The position numbers were made by a program, and so were the translations under genes. Positions 1 through 7,689 of a DNA stretch of 43,925 nucleotides are shown piece after piece. Numbering within the stretch: the stretch's first letter is position 1; every line of letters begins with the position of its first letter. This DNA comes from Actinomycetota bacterium (GTDB taxonomy: Bacteria > Actinomycetota > Acidimicrobiia > Spongiisociales > UBA4744), in NCBI GenBank assembly GCA_013152275.1, contig JAADGS010000032.1, positions 1 through 43,925 on the forward strand, read 5' to 3'. The notes below the pieces were generated by a model, which was not told the DNA's origin, searched no databases, and saw only the letters and a program-made list of their open reading frames with translations.

Positions 1-2
1 GG

Positions 3-461
3 CTTCGTGCTCGGACATTCGGGCGGGTCCGAATCGAGTTCATCACGTCGGTGCACACGTCGGATCGACCCACCGATGTCGTCAACACCCCAACCGGGAC
101 GATGCGTGTCTCCACCCCGGAAGCCACCGTGCTCGATCTCGTTTCCTTCCCCAATGCGAGTGGGGCCTTGTTCAACGTGGCGACGATCATCGGCGACATG
201 CTGGGTGAGGATGCTCTCGATGTTGGCCGGCTCGCCGAGGTCGCCTCCGGCTATCCGGCGTCGATTGTGCAACGCACCGGATGGCTCCTCGATTACATGG
301 CCGGGCAGGTCGACGTGGAAGTCGACACCGAACCGCTGGTCCCCGTTGCGTCCACGCGGACCACGCCCACTCTGTTGGACCCCGGCCACGGGCGATCCGG
401 GAACCTCGATCGGCGCTGGAACGTGATCGTCGCCGAGTACCCGGACGAGGAGTCGTCGTGA
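3..461 (+). CDS. AbiEi-type antitoxin, C-terminal part (5' end outside window)
   Basis: This reading frame is open from the first complete codon and has no start of its own before residue 17, so the gene begins upstream of the window. The visible ~150 residues match the C-terminal half of type IV AbiEi antitoxins: a strand-rich stretch, then the conserved STPEATVLDLV segment, then a helical LAEVASGYPASIVQR region. AbiEi binds DNA and represses its own operon, and it counteracts AbiEii without touching it. The stop codon overlaps the GTG start of the next frame in a GTGA, so the two were translationally coupled. Because the toxin gene that follows is cut short, this antitoxin may be an orphan. 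Confidence 0.7.
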   Translation, partial: LRARTFGRVRIEFITSVHTSDRPTDVVNTPTGTMRVSTPEATVLDLVSFPNASGALFNVATIIGDMLGEDALDVGRLAEVASGYPASIVQRTGWLLDYMAGQVDVEVDTEPLVPVASTRTTPTLLDPGHGRSGNLDRRWNVIVAEYPDEESS

Positions 462-826
462 TCCCCCAAGCGGCAATCACCGAATGGGGCCGCACCGTGC
501 CGTGGCCGACGGTGGAGCAGATCGCGCAGGACCTGGTGCTGTCCCGGCTCATCGTCGAGATTGCCAACGACGACTATCTCGGTGACGAGCTGGTGTTCCG
601 AGGGGGCACCTGTTTGCACAAGCTCTATGCACCTGCGCCAGTGCGGTGCAGCGAGGACCTCGACTACGTCCGCAGCACCGGCGGCGGGATTCGCGAACTC
701 ACCCGAGCCGGTTTGGAAAGCGCGATGGACCTATATGCTGTAAAACTATCGGTTAGCGATAGGTTTGCAGCTATGATGTGTGATCATGGCTACGTTTACA
801 CGGCCTCCGATCGGAGCCCGGCTTAG
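458..826 (+). pseudogene. AbiEii-type nucleotidyltransferase toxin, 3'-truncated
   Basis: A GTG start overlaps the antitoxin stop. The first ~90 residues are a clear AbiEii nucleotidyltransferase N-terminus, with the RGGTCLHKLY glycine motif followed by SEDLDY, the acidic metal-binding motif. Similarity ends near base 725 (after GGIRELTRAG). The frame then runs through an AT-richer stretch that is the promoter of the next antitoxin gene, and stops at 826. Intact AbiEii proteins are roughly 270-300 residues, so about two thirds are missing. I read this as a deletion or recombination scar between two AbiE loci. The remaining fragment keeps the metal-binding acidic residues but lacks the rest of the fold, so activity is unlikely. 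Confidence 0.75.
746..777 (+). promoter_or_regulatory. Probable promoter/operator of the second AbiE locus
   Basis: A perfect inverted repeat CTATCG-GTTAG-CGATAG occupies 746-762, followed by a good -10 hexamer TATGAT at 772-777. The ATG at 786 lies only about 8 bases past the -10, so the transcript is probably leaderless. AbiEi proteins are known to bind inverted repeats in their own promoters, so the repeat is a candidate autoregulatory site. No convincing -35 hexamer was seen. Confidence 0.5.
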
Positions 827-1412
827 CGCTGTGGCTGAGTCGCAGCAAGGCTATTTCACTCGTGCCCAGGCGGTTCGTGAGTGTGTCGGCGATATGGCAC
901 TGCAGCGTGCCCTGAAGAGTGGAGCTATCGAGCGGCTCGACTACGGCGTCTACCGGATCGCTGGGGCCGGCTACGACCCCCATCAGCAGCTTCGGGCGGC
1001 GTGGCTTCGGCTCACCCCAGAGCTGTCGGCCCGGGAACGGACCCTCAGGCCTCATCTCTGGGTGTCGCATCGGTCGGCGGCGGGCCTGTTTGATCTGGGG
1101 GTCGCCATCGCCGACGTACCGGAGTTCATCTCCGACCGACGTCTCCAGGCTCGGGCGAACGTCAAGATCCACCTCCGGTCACGTGGTCTGAAGAGGGAGG
1201 AGTGGACGGTGTACGACGGGTTTGCAGTCACGACGCCGGCGCGGACCATTGCTGACCTCGCGGCCGATCACATGGACGGCGGACATTTGGGACGTATCGC
1301 TTCCGAGGCGCTGGCGAGAGGTCTGACCACAGAAGCCGAAGTGGAGGAAGCTCTGGAGGGAAGGGTTGACCTTGCCGCGATTCTGGAGCTGGCAACGGGG
1401 AAGATGCGGTGA
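786..1412 (+). CDS. Type IV toxin-antitoxin AbiEi family antitoxin
   Basis: This 208-residue protein has the AbiEi layout. An N-terminal winged-helix segment (about residues 10-55: GYFTRAQAV, ALKSGAIERLDYGVYRI) is followed by the antitoxin domain with WVSHRSAAGLFDLG and VTTPARTIADLA motifs. It should bind DNA, repress the operon and neutralise the downstream nucleotidyltransferase. I chose ATG 786 because a strong -10 sits just upstream and no Shine-Dalgarno is present; GTG 780 in the same frame is an alternative. The stop overlaps the toxin start. The protein is clearly different from the partial AbiEi at the left edge, so this is a second locus, not a duplication made in place. Confidence 0.85.
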   Translation: MATFTRPPIGARLSAVAESQQGYFTRAQAVRECVGDMALQRALKSGAIERLDYGVYRIAGAGYDPHQQLRAAWLRLTPELSARERTLRPHLWVSHRSAAGLFDLGVAIADVPEFISDRRLQARANVKIHLRSRGLKREEWTVYDGFAVTTPARTIADLAADHMDGGHLGRIASEALARGLTTEAEVEEALEGRVDLAAILELATGKMR

Positions 1413-2311
1413 TGACTCCAGCCGAGGGCGTCCCCTATGTGTCGGCGAGGGATTTCGAACGTGCACTGACCGATCGGATCGCCAACGTCGCGGCCTCATC
1501 GCCCCACGGGGTCGCCGAACTTCGCCGCCAGTTCGCCTACGGACGTCTGCTGGCGAGGCTGTTCATCCGGCAGCCGGAGCGGTGGGTGTTGAAAGGAGCC
1601 ACCGGTCTGCTTGCCCGTCTACCTCTCCGAGCGCGTCACAGCATCGACGTCGACCTGTACTACGAGGGCGAGATCGACGCGGCGCTTGCTGCGTTGCGCG
1701 ACGCGACGGAGGCCGATCTTGGCGACTTCTTCACCTTCGACGTCGAACGCGGAGCGAGTCTCGGCAGAGAGACGGCCGGGATCCAAGTTCGAGTGACCGC
1801 CTACCTCGGGGACAAGGTCTTCGAGACGTTCAGAGTCGATGTGGTCGCGGATCGCACCATGACGGCTGAGCCCGATCTGATCCCACCAATCGAGCCGGTC
1901 GAGATACCTGGACTGCGCAACGCTGTGTACCGCGCTCACCCCATCCCGGACCAGATTGCCGACAAGCATGCGGCAATGATCGGTACTTACGCCGGTCGGC
2001 CCAGTACCCGCTACCGCGACCTTGTCGATCTCGTGCTGATCGCGACCACCCAGACTGTCTCGGCTACCGCCCTCCATGCGGCTCTGGTCAGTGAGCATCG
2101 CCGCCGGGGCATGACCCCGTGCCTGCCGTTCTCGCTACCATCGGACGAGTGGCAGCAGGGCTACCGGAAGATCGCAACCACCGTTCCCGGCTTCGCAGTC
2201 CTCGACGCTACCGAGGCCACCGAGATCGTGAGCCGCCTCGTCGACCCGGTGATCGCCGGACTGACCAGGGGAACCTGGGATCCTGATGGCCTGAAGTGGG
2301 GGTCGCCGTGA
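1409..2311 (+). CDS. Nucleotidyl transferase AbiEii/AbiGii toxin family protein
   Basis: This ~300-residue protein is full length for the AbiEii/AbiGii family. The nucleotidyltransferase core is visible as WVLKGATGLLARL (about residues 53-65) followed by SIDVDLYY, whose two aspartates are the expected metal ligands. The C-terminal half contains ADKHAAMIG and RYRDLVDLVLIA, also typical of the family. Family members transfer nucleotides to tRNA or other RNA and arrest growth. The frame starts at GTG 1409 or ATG 1412, both overlapping the antitoxin stop, so production is coupled to AbiEi. The gene ends in a GTGA overlap with a DUF3024 gene. Confidence 0.88.
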   Translation: MMTPAEGVPYVSARDFERALTDRIANVAASSPHGVAELRRQFAYGRLLARLFIRQPERWVLKGATGLLARLPLRARHSIDVDLYYEGEIDAALAALRDATEADLGDFFTFDVERGASLGRETAGIQVRVTAYLGDKVFETFRVDVVADRTMTAEPDLIPPIEPVEIPGLRNAVYRAHPIPDQIADKHAAMIGTYAGRPSTRYRDLVDLVLIATTQTVSATALHAALVSEHRRRGMTPCLPFSLPSDEWQQGYRKIATTVPGFAVLDATEATEIVSRLVDPVIAGLTRGTWDPDGLKWGSP

Positions 2312-2652
2312 TCCCCGAGATCGATCTCGTTCGGATCCGACGGTGGGTCGATGCCCGCAACGCCAACCTACCTGAGCGCGCTCGTGGCCTCGTTCGTTAT
2401 GAACTCGACGTGACCGACCGAACCGTCACCATCTTGGAATGCCGTCCACCGTGGCAATCCGACTACGGGCCGGAGTGGACCCGGTTCCCCGTTGCCCGAC
2501 TCCGCTACACGAAGACGAGAAGCGAATGGCTGCTCTACTGGCGAGATCGGAACCTCAAGTTCCACAAGTACGATCCGGTGCCGCCGACCCCTCACGTGGA
2601 CCGCCTCATTGCCGAGATCGAGAGCGACCCGACCGCCATCTTCTGGGGATGA
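2308..2652 (+). CDS. DUF3024 domain-containing protein
   Basis: This 114-residue protein matches the DUF3024 family. Characteristic segments are the RRWVDARN start, the central ECRPPWQ and EWTRFPVARLRYTK motifs, and WLLYWRDRNLKFHKYD near the C-terminus. The family's function is unknown. I chose GTG 2308 because it overlaps the toxin stop in a GTGA, exactly as the upstream AbiEi/AbiEii junction does; GTG 2296 is in frame but less likely. The three genes therefore form one transcription unit. The tight coupling suggests a role connected with the toxin-antitoxin pair, but that is inference. No membrane segment or signal peptide is present. Confidence 0.8.
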   Translation: MIPEIDLVRIRRWVDARNANLPERARGLVRYELDVTDRTVTILECRPPWQSDYGPEWTRFPVARLRYTKTRSEWLLYWRDRNLKFHKYDPVPPTPHVDRLIAEIESDPTAIFWG

Positions 2653-2678
2653 CCTCCCCGAGTCCCTTACCCCGATTC

Positions 2679-2701
2679 TTCTAACGGATCTTCTAACGGA
2701 T
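2679..2701 (+). repeat. Tandem 12-bp direct repeat
   Basis: The unit TTCTAACGGATC occurs twice back to back (second copy lacks the last base), just after the DUF3024 stop and inside the last part of the presumed island. It has no obvious coding role. Short tandem repeats near an att site can be recombinase arm sites or replication slippage; the sequence does not distinguish these. Confidence 0.6.
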
Positions 2702-2815
2702 GGGGCGATATGAGGGATTATCCACAGGTACGAGCTAACACGCCCATTGCGAGAAACCCCTGGCAGCGGGCACTATTGAGCACCAACGAGAACCAACCAG
2801 CACCCTTTGAAAGCA

Positions 2816-2849
2816 ACTCATAACCCGAAGGTCGCGAGTTCGAATCCTG
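2816..2849 (+). other. tRNA-Met 3'-fragment, probable attachment-site scar
   Basis: The stretch ACTCATAACCCGAAGGTCGC followed by GAGTTCGAATCC reproduces the anticodon loop (CAT), variable loop and T-loop (TTCGAAT) of a tRNA-Met, probably the initiator. The 5' half is absent, and the T-stem arms (GCGAG and CCTGT) do not pair, so this is not a functional tRNA. A 3' tRNA segment in isolation is the usual footprint left at the far end of an element that integrated into a tRNA gene. The intact tRNA would then lie upstream of the window, with the AbiE genes as cargo between the two sites. No integrase is visible here. Confidence 0.6.
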
Positions 2850-2850
2850 T

Positions 2851-3120
2851 TGGACAACCCCCGGTCGCACTGCCGTGTGCGTATGGAGCGGCCGGCACGC
2901 TTCGACGTCTTCCGATACCGACCTTCTCCCGATGACCCTGGCCGTCATCAGGTCGAGCAGCCTGTTGCGTGTCGGCGACGTACCCGTAGAGGGTCATCGT
3001 TCCGTCCTCGAGTCTCGACGTCAGTTTGGGCATCGACAGTCCCACGACCCCTCCATCGTCGGCGAGCGTGATCGCGATGTCGACGACCTGGTCCGCGGTG
3101 AGCAAGGGTGGGCGTCGCAC
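2851..3120 (-). pseudogene. TetR-family regulator, frameshifted and truncated at the att scar
   Basis: On the minus strand, from a GTG at 3120, about 50 residues form a TetR DNA-binding domain: LLTADQVVDIAITLADDGG, LSMPKLTSRLEDG, TMTLYGYV. Near base 2970 the frame breaks. The continuation LLDLMTARVIG, which belongs to the same helix, lies in the neighbouring frame, so one or two bases were lost or gained. The reading then runs into the tRNA-like scar, and no ligand-binding domain follows. Insertion of the island probably removed the 3' end. The remnant is divergent to the dehydrogenase gene at 3328, which it may once have regulated. Confidence 0.65.
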
Positions 3121-3327
3121 TTTGGGACGGCGGTCGTCTTCACTGCCACCGGGTGTTATCGGTGTGTCCGTTCTGTGTTGGTCGCTCGTCCAGCACGATC
3201 TGAGAACGTTTTCGAAACGGGGATCAAGATGGAAACTGCGGTCGATCGGCTCGGGCCGCTGCCCACGTCCGCATTGCGACAACCGTCCGACTTGAATGCC
3301 GAGTGGAAGTTTCATGGGGAGAGGGAC

Positions 3328-4344
3328 ATGGGCTACAGGCGGGTCGTGATCACCGAGTTCGGCGGACCGGACGTCCTCGAGGTTGTTGAAGAAGCTGTCC
3401 TCCCCGAGCCGGGTCCGGGTGAGGTGCGCGTGAAGGTGCAGGCGACCAGCGCCTGTTTCACCGACACGATGGTTCGCAAGGGCGTCTACTACGGCCTGAA
3501 GCAGAAACCGCCGTTCTCTCCGGGCTATGACCTGGTCGGCGTGGTGGACAAGCTGGGTGAGGATGTCACCAAGTTCGAGGTCGGGGAAGCGGTGGCCGAT
3601 CTTACGGTCTGGGGTGCCTACGCAGAATACATCTGTCGATCGGAGCGATCTCTGGTTCCCGTGCCCGCCGGATTGGATCCGAGCGAAGCGGTCAGTCTCG
3701 TGTTGTCGTACGTCACGGCCCACCAAATGTTGCATCGTTCGGCACACATGCAGCGCGGGCAGAGCATCCTGGTTCACGCCGCCGGCGGGGCAGTCGGCAC
3801 GGCGTTGCTCCAACTGGGAAGACTGGCGGGTTTGCAGATGTACGGGACGGCCTCGGAACCCAAGCACGACTTGGTCGCCGAGCTGGGGGCAACCCCTATC
3901 GACTATCGGAGTGAAGACTTCGTTGCCCGCGTCCGGGCGTTGACCGGTCAGGGTGTGGACGCTGTCTTCGATGCCATCGGCGGAGACAACTTCAAGCGGT
4001 CCCTCGCGTCACTCGGGCCAGGCGGCAAGCTCGTCGCCTACGGTTTCTACGACAGTGCCATGGGCAGAGGCGGCAGCGTCCCTCTCGAGTTCATGCGGGT
4101 TGTGTTGTGGAACTTCCTCCCGAACCGCCGCTCGACGGCTTTCTACCAGATCGGTGCGCTGCGCAAGAAACACCCGGACTGGTTCCGCGAGGACCTGACC
4201 GCGCTCTTCGACCTGTTGGTGCAGGGCAAGATCAGACCGGTCATCGCGAAACGGATGGAGCTGGAGGAGGCCGCGCAGGCGCACCGACTCGTCGAGCAGG
4301 CCGCCGTGCAGGGCAGGATCGTGCTGGTCGTCGACGCAAATTGA
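3328..4344 (+). CDS. Zinc-free medium-chain dehydrogenase/reductase (quinone oxidoreductase/VAT-1-like)
   Basis: This 338-residue protein is a medium-chain dehydrogenase/reductase. The N-terminal GroES-like domain contains GPDVLEVVE, SACFTDTMVRKGVY and SPGYDLVGVV. The Rossmann domain carries the NADPH-binding AAGGAVGTALLQLGR (about residue 150), followed by ATPIDYRSEDF and VDAVFDAIGG. Zinc-ligand cysteines are absent, as in quinone reductase-like enzymes that reduce quinones or enones with NADPH. ATG 3328 follows a good GGGGAGAGGG ribosome site; the open frame extends upstream without similarity. The intact regulator expected upstream is now a pseudogene, so expression may have become constitutive. 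Confidence 0.88.
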   Translation: MGYRRVVITEFGGPDVLEVVEEAVLPEPGPGEVRVKVQATSACFTDTMVRKGVYYGLKQKPPFSPGYDLVGVVDKLGEDVTKFEVGEAVADLTVWGAYAEYICRSERSLVPVPAGLDPSEAVSLVLSYVTAHQMLHRSAHMQRGQSILVHAAGGAVGTALLQLGRLAGLQMYGTASEPKHDLVAELGATPIDYRSEDFVARVRALTGQGVDAVFDAIGGDNFKRSLASLGPGGKLVAYGFYDSAMGRGGSVPLEFMRVVLWNFLPNRRSTAFYQIGALRKKHPDWFREDLTALFDLLVQGKIRPVIAKRMELEEAAQAHRLVEQAAVQGRIVLVVDAN

Positions 4345-4497
4345 TCCGTCGAGAGGAATCGCAGGGGCCACTCGTCTGACTCGGGGTCCGCCGACGGGGT
4401 GTGACGTGAGACCGGCCGCGTCGACAATCTCCCGGCAGCGAGTTCCCTGCTCGAACAGGTCGAGATCTACCATGCTCGACGGCGTATCGGAGGCAGC

Positions 4498-5394
4498 ATG
4501 ACAATCAGATTCGACAAGGATCTGAATCAGGTCCATATCACCAATGACCGACTTGTCTTGACCGTTGCCACCGGATTCGGCCCTCGTATCACCGCTTTCT
4601 CGGAGGTCGGGTCGACGAATGTGCTTGCCGAGTTGGGTGACGCCGCACTCGATCTTCCCGATGGTCGCTCCTACAAGCTTCATGGCGGCCACCGGCTATG
4701 GATTGCGCCTGAGTCACCCGATGTCACCTACGAGCCCGACGATGAACCCGTGGTCGTGACCGAGGTCGGAGCGGCGCTGCAGGTCGTTGGAACCGGCGGT
4801 GTGACCGTCGGGATAGAGAAGAAGATGATCATCCGTCCGCACGCCGGGCAGAACACCGTCTCCATCGTCCACACACTCACCAACACCGGAGACAAGGCAA
4901 TCGACGTCGCACCGTGGGCGATCACCCAATTGCCCGTCGGTGGTACGGCCCTGATTCCTCTGGCTCGCAAGCCCGTCGACCCGCACGGTTTGCAGGCGAA
5001 CGCTGCGATCGTCGTTTGGCCGTATACCGGCGTGGAAGACAACCCGTTTGTGGTCGAGAACCGGATGATCATGCTCGAGGCCAATCGCACCCGTCCCACC
5101 AAGGTGGGAACGTCGCTGGATCGAGGGTGGCTGGCCTATGTGCGGGACGATTCGGTGTTTGTGAAACGTGCACAACACTCCACCGGTGGCCGTCACGTCG
5201 ACCTGGGCGCAACCGCACAGTGCTATTGCGACTCGCGGTTCGTCGAACTCGAGACACTCGGGTCACTGGCCACGCTTTCCCCGGGTGCTTCCACGTCGCA
5301 CGAGGAAACCTGGGAGTTGCATCGAGTCGATCCCGGCATCGATCCACATGACGTCCCGGAGTTGCTCAAACTCGACGGAGGAATCGCGAAGTGA
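4498..5394 (+). CDS. Conserved protein with galactose-mutarotase-like fold
   Basis: This 298-residue soluble protein is almost entirely beta strand. It shows features of the aldose-epimerase/DUF4380-like beta-sandwich family: an N-terminal RLVLTVATGFGPRITAF, then HGGHRLWIAPESP, then a central SIVHTLTNTGD segment typical of carbohydrate-interacting sandwiches, and WAITQLPVGG. Family members bind sugars or sugar derivatives; the substrate here cannot be inferred. ATG 4498 is preceded by GGAGG at a good distance. It lies 153 bases after the dehydrogenase and 75 bases before an SDR gene on the same strand, so the three may be co-transcribed. No signal peptide is seen. Confidence 0.6.
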   Translation: MTIRFDKDLNQVHITNDRLVLTVATGFGPRITAFSEVGSTNVLAELGDAALDLPDGRSYKLHGGHRLWIAPESPDVTYEPDDEPVVVTEVGAALQVVGTGGVTVGIEKKMIIRPHAGQNTVSIVHTLTNTGDKAIDVAPWAITQLPVGGTALIPLARKPVDPHGLQANAAIVVWPYTGVEDNPFVVENRMIMLEANRTRPTKVGTSLDRGWLAYVRDDSVFVKRAQHSTGGRHVDLGATAQCYCDSRFVELETLGSLATLSPGASTSHEETWELHRVDPGIDPHDVPELLKLDGGIAK

Positions 5395-5469
5395 GCCGCA
5401 TGGAGGACTGAGCGGCAGACGGGATAACATCATGGAACGAAGCGAGATGTGAGGACCGGGGGCGGCGCG

Positions 5470-6291
5470 ATGAAGGACTTCTCGGGCAAGGTGGTGGCTC
5501 TCACAGGTGCCGCGTCGGGGATCGGGCGGGCTCTGGCGGTCCGACTGGGAGAAGAGGGCGCAGATCTCGCGCTCGGCGACGTCGACGAGGCGGGGCTGAA
5601 TGAGACCGCCAAACTCGTCGATCGCAGTCCCAAAGTGACGACCCACGTCGTCGACGTCGGCGATCGGCATGCTGTCGAGGCATTCGCCCTCGCCGTCGAA
5701 CGTCGGCACGGTGGTGTCGACGTCATCGTCAACAATGCGGGTGTGGGCTGCGTGGCAACCGTCGAGGACGCGACCTACGAGGACTTCGACTGGGTCATCG
5801 GTGTCAACCTCTGGGGCGTGATCCATGGTGTCAAGGCGTTCCTTCCTCTCTTAAGGAAGAGGCCGGAAGCGCACATCGTCAACGTGGCGAGTGTCAACTC
5901 ATTCCTTCCCTTTCCGACCAGCGGTCCCTACAACATCTCGAAGTCCGGCGTGGAGGCCTTGTCGGAAACCCTGATGGAGGAGCTGTCGGATACGAACGTC
6001 TCCGTCAGCTGTGTGTACCCGGGGGGTGTCAAGACCAACATCTCGCGTAACGCCCGCCACACGAGTGACGAGGAGAACGTCGAGTTCGAACGCCGGGCGA
6101 TGGCCACTCCCGACCAGGCCGCTCGGCGCATCATTCGTGGTATCAAGAAGGACAGGAAACGAATCGTCGTCGGGGTCGACGCGAAACTCATGGTGATCGC
6201 CAGGCGCCTCAGCCCCCTGGGAACGCTCCGACTGGTGACGTGGGGGTGGCGCCGGACCCTGAAAGGGCGGTCAGGCCATCCGACACCATGA
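5470..6291 (+). CDS. SDR family NAD(P)-dependent oxidoreductase
   Basis: This 273-residue classical short-chain dehydrogenase has TGAASGIGRAL at residues ~11-21 for cofactor binding, NNAGVG around residue 90, VNVASVNSF with the catalytic serine region, and YNISK as the Tyr-x3-Lys catalytic pair. PGGVKT follows, as in the family. The C-terminal ~40 residues are basic (RRLSPLG, WGWRRTLKGR) and may associate with membrane, as in SDRs annotated near lipid genes. ATG 5470 was chosen over GTG 5449 because the SDR fold begins directly after it. Substrate unknown. Confidence 0.88.
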   Translation: MKDFSGKVVALTGAASGIGRALAVRLGEEGADLALGDVDEAGLNETAKLVDRSPKVTTHVVDVGDRHAVEAFALAVERRHGGVDVIVNNAGVGCVATVEDATYEDFDWVIGVNLWGVIHGVKAFLPLLRKRPEAHIVNVASVNSFLPFPTSGPYNISKSGVEALSETLMEELSDTNVSVSCVYPGGVKTNISRNARHTSDEENVEFERRAMATPDQAARRIIRGIKKDRKRIVVGVDAKLMVIARRLSPLGTLRLVTWGWRRTLKGRSGHPTP

Positions 6292-6349
6292 ACGCGACAC
6301 GGGGGAGCAGGACGGCCCTGGCGGTCTGGCGAACGGGGCTCGCTGTCCG

Positions 6350-6523
6350 CTCACCGGGCTCGCCGAGTCCCTTGGCGCCGAGAACGGGTCCGTCACAGAC
6401 ATCTACCTGCCGGAGCGGCCCGCGCGCAATCTACCTGCGATCCACGTTCCGCTCATCGCCCTCGTGGTGTTCCTCCACGGACGGAACATGTTGGGACGGC
6501 GAAGACGCGGTCACACAGGATGA
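6350..6523 (+). other. Possible gene remnant in a 426-bp gap (6292-6717)
   Basis: Between the SDR and the methyltransferase genes there is no complete gene. One frame reads like real protein for about 55 residues without a start codon: LTGLAESLGAENGSVTDIY, then RNLPAIHVPLIALVVFLHG, ending in an arginine-rich tail before TGA at 6521. The hydrophobic IHVPLIALVVFL stretch could be one membrane segment. I do not recognise the family. It may be the 3' end of a decayed gene. The rest of the gap shows nothing I can name. Confidence 0.3.
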
Positions 6524-6717
6524 CATGTAGGTCGGCCATCACGACTTGGCGCGAGACGTTCGAGATTCGACAATCTGCGCGGCCGCTCGTCGGCCGGCGC
6601 GGCCCGGACGGTGACCATGGCTGCGACGGTGTCGACTGATCCCGCATTGAGGTCAGAGGTCCAGGTTCCGTCGTCGGTTCGCCAGGTATGAAACCCGGCC
6701 GTGCTACCTTTTTTGGC

Positions 6718-7482
6718 ATGGTCGTGCGTGTCGAGGATACGGGAGGTCTGGGAACCGTCGAGGTGGAGATCGCCGCCGGCGGGGGACCGGTCACGCCGGC
6801 GAGCAGGGTGATGGCACGGGCGGTGGGCCGCTGTCGGGATCTCCTTGTCGGCGTCGGCATCGACTGGGGCACGGGTACCGGGCTCCTCTCCATCGCCGCG
6901 GCCCGTATCCCCGCGGTGACGTCGATCATCGCCATCGAACGGGATCCCGAGGCGGTGGCGAACGCTCGCCGCAACGTCGCCCGCAACGGTGTTGCCGACC
7001 GAGTCACCGTCGTTCGGGCCGACCACTTCACTCCCTACGACCCAGGCGACCGGGATCTGCTCGAGCGGCTGGTCGGCGGTGTCGACTTCCTCGTTGCCAA
7101 CCCGCCGGCTTCCGACGACGGGGACGGGCTGGAGTGGCGGCGCCGGGTCCTCGACGGCGCCCGGCCGTTTCTGAAACCCGGCGCGGTTGTTCTTCTTCAG
7201 GTGTCGTCCCACTACGGAGAGGAGCGGATCAAGGGCCTTGCCGACGTCGGCGGCTACCGGTTCGTCGAGACGGTGGAACGCTCCTCGTGGGTGCCGTTCG
7301 ACCTCTCCCGTGAAGATCTGCGCCGGGCTCTCGACGTCTACGTCGCAGAAGAGCGCCGGGGTGGCCGCCCTTACGAGTTCCATCTTGCCGACGGGTCCGT
7401 GATCGACGCCCGACAGGTCGCCGCCGGGGTGGGCCCTCCACTCACGAGCTGGCAGGCCCACCGTTTCGAACGTACCGGCTGA
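6718..7482 (+). CDS. Class I SAM-dependent methyltransferase (PrmA/HemK-like)
   Basis: This ~254-residue protein has a standard SAM-binding core: DWGTGTGLLSIAAA (motif I), IAIERDPEAVANARRN with the ribose-binding acidic residue, VTVVRADHF, and VDFLVANPPA. The last corresponds to the NPPY motif of N5-glutamine and ribosomal-protein methyltransferases, but here tyrosine is replaced by alanine. Two starts are possible. ATG 6718 sits seven bases after TACCTT and could be leaderless; ATG 6688 adds ten residues. No good Shine-Dalgarno precedes either. The substrate is unknown, and the altered NPPA argues against a canonical glutamine methyltransferase. It is convergent with the nitroreductase-like gene. 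Confidence 0.78.
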   Translation: MVVRVEDTGGLGTVEVEIAAGGGPVTPASRVMARAVGRCRDLLVGVGIDWGTGTGLLSIAAARIPAVTSIIAIERDPEAVANARRNVARNGVADRVTVVRADHFTPYDPGDRDLLERLVGGVDFLVANPPASDDGDGLEWRRRVLDGARPFLKPGAVVLLQVSSHYGEERIKGLADVGGYRFVETVERSSWVPFDLSREDLRRALDVYVAEERRGGRPYEFHLADGSVIDARQVAAGVGPPLTSWQAHRFERTG

Positions 7483-7689
7483 AAGCCGTCCTGGCCTGAT
7501 GCCTCCGCCAAAGGAAGGCGACCACCCGAAGTCGGCATCGCGCCGAAGAGCATCGGTGCGGGATGAGTCGGCGCCCCAGCCGGCTACTCCGTGGTATTTG
7601 GCGTATCTTCGCCGGCATCCAGGCCGCCGGACACAGCGCCGTGGCCGGATATAGGCGTGTCACCGTGGTGGTAGTCGTCGTTGACCTCA

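Noticed and set aside
2816-2849. A functional tRNA gene
   Set aside because: Acceptor and D arms are missing and the T-stem cannot pair, so only a 3' fragment remains.
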